From positions 310,001 to 374,000 of the forward strand of contig NZ_FRCB01000004.1 in the NCBI RefSeq assembly GCF_900142765.1: DNA of 64,000 bases, given 5' to 3'. The DNA comes from Roseovarius litoreus. GTDB lineage: Bacteria; Pseudomonadota; Alphaproteobacteria; Rhodobacterales; Rhodobacteraceae. The notes under the pieces were generated by a model. It did not search any database, was not told the DNA's origin, and saw nothing but the letters and a program-made list of their open reading frames with translations. The first letter of the stretch is position 1; each line of letters begins with the position of its first letter. The position numbers and the translations under genes were made by a program. This document shows positions 61,404 through 64,000 of the stretch, piece by piece.

Positions 61404-62453
61404 ATGACAGACCTCAGCGCATCCGCCCCCCGCCCTCTGGACAAGGTGCGCAGCCTATGGCGCAGTCAGAAGGTCTGGCTGGCCACCGCTCTCATCCTGG
61501 CGGGTCTGGCGTTCTTCGATCCCGGTCAGGCCGGTGACAGCGCGCTTTTCACCGCCGAAGCCTTGCTGAACACCGCGCCCTTCCTCATCCTGTCGATCGG
61601 CGTGGCCGCCTGGGCCGGGGCCACGGGCGCCGACAACCTGATCGCTCGCGCCTTTACCGGGGCACCGGTGGTGATGATCGGGCTTGCCGCTCTGGCCGGG
61701 GGGCTGTCGCCGTTTTGCTCTTGCGGCGTGATCCCCCTGATCGCGGCCCTTCTGGCCATGGGGGTGCCGCTGTCGGCGGTCATGGCCTTCTGGCTGGCCT
61801 CGCCGGTCATGGACCCGTCGATGTTCGTGCTGACCACGGGCGTTCTGGGGCTCGAGTTCGCGGTCGCCAAGACACTGGCCGCCGTCGGCCTGGGGCTGTT
61901 CGGCGGCGCGGTCGTGCATGGCCTGACCCGCGCCGGCGGCCTGTCCGATCCGCTGCGCGAGGGGATCGGCAATGGCGGCTGCGGCGGCAGCAAGATCCGC
62001 ACCCCCAAGCCCGTGGTCTGGCGCTTCTGGACCGATGCTGACCGCCGCGCGAAGTTCGGGCGCGAAGCCCTTGGCGTCACACTGTTTCTGGCCAAATGGC
62101 TGACCCTCGCCTTCCTGCTGGAAAGCCTGATGCTCGCCTATATCCCCGCCGAAACCGTGACCGCATCCATCGGCGGCACCGGCCTTGCCCCCATCGCTCT
62201 TGGTACCCTTGTCGGGGTTCCCGCATATCTCAACGGGTATGCCGCCCTGCCGCTGGTCGGCGGGTTGCTGGATCAGGGCATGGCGCAGGGCGCGGGCCTG
62301 GCCTTTTTGGTGGCCGGAGGCGTGACCTCGCTTCCAGCGGCCATCGCCGTCTGGGCACTGGTCAAACCGCGTGTGTTCGTCCTCTATATCGCGCTGTCGC
62401 TCACCGGCGCCTTCACCGCCGGGGTGCTTTTCCAATTCTGGAGCGTCGCATGA
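61404..62453 (+). CDS. ArsP-like permease (PF03773 family)
   Basis: This 349-aa protein starts at ATG 61404 behind CGGAG. It has about eight helices and the hallmark GGLSPFCSCGVIPLIAALLA, where CSCG is conserved in ArsP. A second feature is FWLASPVMDPSMFVLTTGVL. A Gly/Cys loop (GNGGCGGSKIRTPK) joins the halves. ArsP of Campylobacter exports trivalent organoarsenicals such as methylarsenite. The linked arsR supports that role, but other PF03773 members are uncharacterised. Confidence 0.82.
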   Translation: MTDLSASAPRPLDKVRSLWRSQKVWLATALILAGLAFFDPGQAGDSALFTAEALLNTAPFLILSIGVAAWAGATGADNLIARAFTGAPVVMIGLAALAGGLSPFCSCGVIPLIAALLAMGVPLSAVMAFWLASPVMDPSMFVLTTGVLGLEFAVAKTLAAVGLGLFGGAVVHGLTRAGGLSDPLREGIGNGGCGGSKIRTPKPVVWRFWTDADRRAKFGREALGVTLFLAKWLTLAFLLESLMLAYIPAETVTASIGGTGLAPIALGTLVGVPAYLNGYAALPLVGGLLDQGMAQGAGLAFLVAGGVTSLPAAIAVWALVKPRVFVLYIALSLTGAFTAGVLFQFWSVA

Positions 62454-63283
62454 TCCCCCTCACCGTAGAAACCGCGCCCCTGCCCGAAGGTGCTACACTT
62501 CTGGCCCCCTTGGGCATGACCACCCCGCATGGTGCGGTCGCGCGTCTGACGCTGACCGGCGGCACGATCGACAGCGCCTTGCGTGATCCCGATCTTGCGC
62601 TGGCCGCGCTCCGCGTCACCGCTCATGGCGGCCCTGTTGTCCTGCACTACGAGGTCACGGCCCCGCCCCCCGCCGCAGCCTATCCCGAGCAGATGTTCAC
62701 CCCCCGCCAAACCCGCTTCACGCGCGCCGCCGACGAACTGGCAAACGCCAGCCGTAGCATCGCCGCGCAAGCGGGCGGAGGTGCCGCCGGTATCGCCGCC
62801 CTCGTCGCCGAGGCCGAACGCCGCTTCGACTATGCCCACCCCGAGACCCGCTTCAACGACGGTCACGAGGTGGTTCCCTATCTCTCCTGCGGGCTGACAC
62901 CCGGCTCTTGCGTGGATATAAACACCTACCTCGTCGCCAGCCTGCGCGCAGCGGGCTACGAGGCGGGCTATATCTACGGCTATTTCTTCCCCGAGGAAAA
63001 AGCTGGCACCACCCATGACATGCATTGCTGGGTGGTCACCCGGCACGACGGACAGGTGCAGGAATGGGACATCGCGCATCACATCAAGGCCGGTCTCGGC
63101 CCGACGCGCCCCGCCCTCGATCCGCGTCCCGGTTGGCGCGTGGCGCTCGGCCATTCGATGGGCCATCACTACGCCGCGCCCGACATCCCGCAACCGCTCA
63201 AACTGCTGTCCGAGCCTGTGCAGCTGACCCCCGGCGGCGCCGAGCGGCTCGACATCGTGATCCGCATGGCGAAACCGATCTGA
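62450..63283 (+). CDS. Transglutaminase-like cysteine protease-fold protein
   Basis: This 277-aa protein has its start overlapping the permease stop as ATGA. The catalytic triad is in place: Cys in LTPGSCVDINTYLVASLRAA, His in THDMHCWVVT and Asp in QEWDIAHHI. Residues ~1-100 form a beta domain. The family includes proteases and amidases rather than true transglutaminases. There is no signal peptide. Coupling with an arsenic permease is unusual. Confidence 0.85.
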   Translation: MIPLTVETAPLPEGATLLAPLGMTTPHGAVARLTLTGGTIDSALRDPDLALAALRVTAHGGPVVLHYEVTAPPPAAAYPEQMFTPRQTRFTRAADELANASRSIAAQAGGGAAGIAALVAEAERRFDYAHPETRFNDGHEVVPYLSCGLTPGSCVDINTYLVASLRAAGYEAGYIYGYFFPEEKAGTTHDMHCWVVTRHDGQVQEWDIAHHIKAGLGPTRPALDPRPGWRVALGHSMGHHYAAPDIPQPLKLLSEPVQLTPGGAERLDIVIRMAKPI

Positions 63284-63442
63284 CCCCAGAGTCCTGCCAA
63301 CACCCCGCATCGGTGAAGTTCCGCCGATGATGTAAACATTTCAGCAACAGTTTTGGATCACACTCCGGGGAGACTGTTGCGGTAGGCACTGATTCTGCCG
63401 CATCCAACTTCAAGTTGATTGGCCAACCTTGGGATCATTATT

Positions 63443-63532
63443 ATGTCTACTGCTGCCATTATGATCGGATTGATTGCTGTAAGCGGCCTGATTTTCGCCC
63501 TTCTCGCCTCCATGGGTCACGACCGGGGCTAG
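63443..63532 (+). CDS. Candidate 29-aa single-helix membrane peptide
   Basis: From ATG 63443 the frame encodes MSTAAIMIGLIAVSGLIFAL and nine more residues, ending MGHDRG. It is one continuous transmembrane helix with a short polar tail, as in CydX/CcoS-type micro-proteins. The ribosome binding site is weak (GGGA). A hairpin TGCGGTAG/CTGCCGCA lies 42 bp upstream. It is not recognised and could be chance. Confidence 0.4.
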   Translation: MSTAAIMIGLIAVSGLIFALLASMGHDRG

Positions 63533-63833
63533 TCGCTGAAACCTGCACGGCCGCAAGGCGCGTAAATCCACCTTTCCCCTCTTTCCTTCATCCGGACGAC
63601 GCCCGACTCCGCCTCTTGCGGACGCTCCCGTGCACCGCGCATTCGCACCATGCACTGTTGACTTGAATGTTGGGTAGCTGACAGGATCGCCAACTGTCCT
63701 GTGGACAAACCGGTGCCGCAGCACACAAATAGCCAAGCACCGGCAACCCGTCCCATCCAATCACCCCCCGCTTGCACAGCGCCCGCTCGCAATGCTCTAA
63801 GCCAAGTCATGCACCCTATCCGGAGGACACGCG
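63533..63833. other. 301-bp intergenic region before the GcvT/DmdA-type gene
   Basis: No gene is supported here. The region must hold the promoter of the gene starting at 63834. TTGACT at 63659 is a plausible -35-like hexamer. No riboswitch could be recognised, and the GGAGG of the next gene lies at its right end. Confidence 0.4.
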
Positions 63834-64000
63834 TTGAGTTTCTCGATCGGCATCGGCCCGAACATCCGCAAATCCGCCTATTTCGATGCCACGGTCCGTG
63901 ATGGCGTCCGGTCCTTCTCGGTCTACAATCACATGTATATCCCGGCCCATTTCGGCGATCCCGACGCCGAATACGACCGGCTGCTGAGCGGCGTTGCGAT
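63834..64000 (+). CDS. GcvT-like protein of the aminomethyltransferase/DmdA superfamily, 5' part only
   Basis: A TTG start at 63834 follows GGAGG at 8-nt spacing. The 55 visible codons read LSFSIGIGPNIRKSAYF, DGVRSFSVYNHMYIPAHFGD and AEYDRLLSGVA. The VYNHM segment is typical of tetrahydrofolate-dependent GcvT-fold proteins related to DMSP demethylase DmdA. True DmdA and other demethylase clades cannot be separated from this fragment. It continues past the window edge. Confidence 0.7.
   Translation, partial: MSFSIGIGPNIRKSAYFDATVRDGVRSFSVYNHMYIPAHFGDPDAEYDRLLSGVA

Noticed and set aside
63284..63442. Possible riboswitch upstream of the right-edge genes
   Set aside because: The hairpin does not fit the SAM-II, SAH or glycine consensus I know, and it has no U-tract; too little support.
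1..64000. CRISPR arrays, tRNA or rRNA genes, prophage or integrase genes
   Set aside because: No regularly spaced direct repeats, cloverleaf sequences, rRNA signatures or recombinase motifs were recognised on either strand by eye.

Overview
The window is about 64 kb of high-GC, gene-dense DNA from an alphaproteobacterium, almost certainly a Rhodobacteraceae (Roseobacter-group) member. This rests on IalB-family envelope proteins, a complete beta-hydroxyaspartate cycle cluster (bhcABCD/bhcR), MerR-linked beta-oxidation genes, ArsJ/GAPDH arsenate detoxification and the strong G/C third-position bias. No rRNA, tRNA, CRISPR array, integrase or intact insertion sequence was seen. Genus and species cannot be fixed from the sequence alone.

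Layout. 1-5.7 kb: a minus-strand two-partner-secretion locus (IalB-like protein, TpsB transporter, second IalB-like protein, large TpsA exoprotein cut by the window edge). 6.1-8.4 kb: a lower-GC patch of small membrane, secreted and lipoprotein genes. 8.4-17.4 kb: housekeeping genes (lepA, acyP, a GAPDH-family enzyme, a YedK/SRAP protein, a methyltransferase, DUF952, pyrD, an ArsC-like protein, a BT1-type transporter). 17.4-20.2 kb: a MATE exporter, two hotdog thioesterases and a MerR regulator. 20.3-29.8 kb: a second MerR regulator and a beta-oxidation run (acyl-CoA dehydrogenase, small basic protein, GST, thiolase, FadJ-type enzyme), a sulfotransferase and an acyl-CoA ligase. 29.9-36.7 kb: a membrane protein resembling an inactive M48 peptidase, methylthioadenosine/adenine salvage (mtnP, apt) around a methyltransferase-like gene, a nucleotide-sugar epimerase, a flavoprotein and trmO.

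36.7-42.3 kb holds the beta-hydroxyaspartate cycle: BhcA, B, C and D convert two glyoxylate into oxaloacetate through glycine, beta-hydroxyaspartate, iminosuccinate and aspartate, with the IclR regulator BhcR divergent. 42.3-47.9 kb: a DUF411 protein, ZIP transporter, M29 aminopeptidase, molbindin, 39-aa protein, cupin and formamidase. 47.9-52.0 kb: an AttEFGH-like ABC export operon ending in a lipocalin-like AttH. 52.2-56.8 kb: a phosphonate transporter (phnDCE) divergent from phnM-phnF, without C-P lyase core genes nearby. 56.8-63.3 kb: an arsenic region with acr3, arsJ, arsenate-linked GAPDH and an ArsR-ArsC fusion in one tightly overlapping operon, then arsR, an ArsP-like permease and a coupled transglutaminase-like gene. 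The right edge starts a GcvT/DmdA-type protein.

Cross-cutting structure. A MITE-like repeat of 87-114 bp with AAAGCGTTYCGC ends occurs three times (7.8, 15.6 and 52.1 kb). Pho-box-like direct repeats lie upstream of both the phosphonate-uptake operon and the arsenate operon, which suggests that phosphate starvation co-induces phosphonate uptake and arsenate defence. ACGTCA half-sites cluster before the beta-oxidation regulator, and a large AT-rich regulatory region separates bhcA and bhcR.
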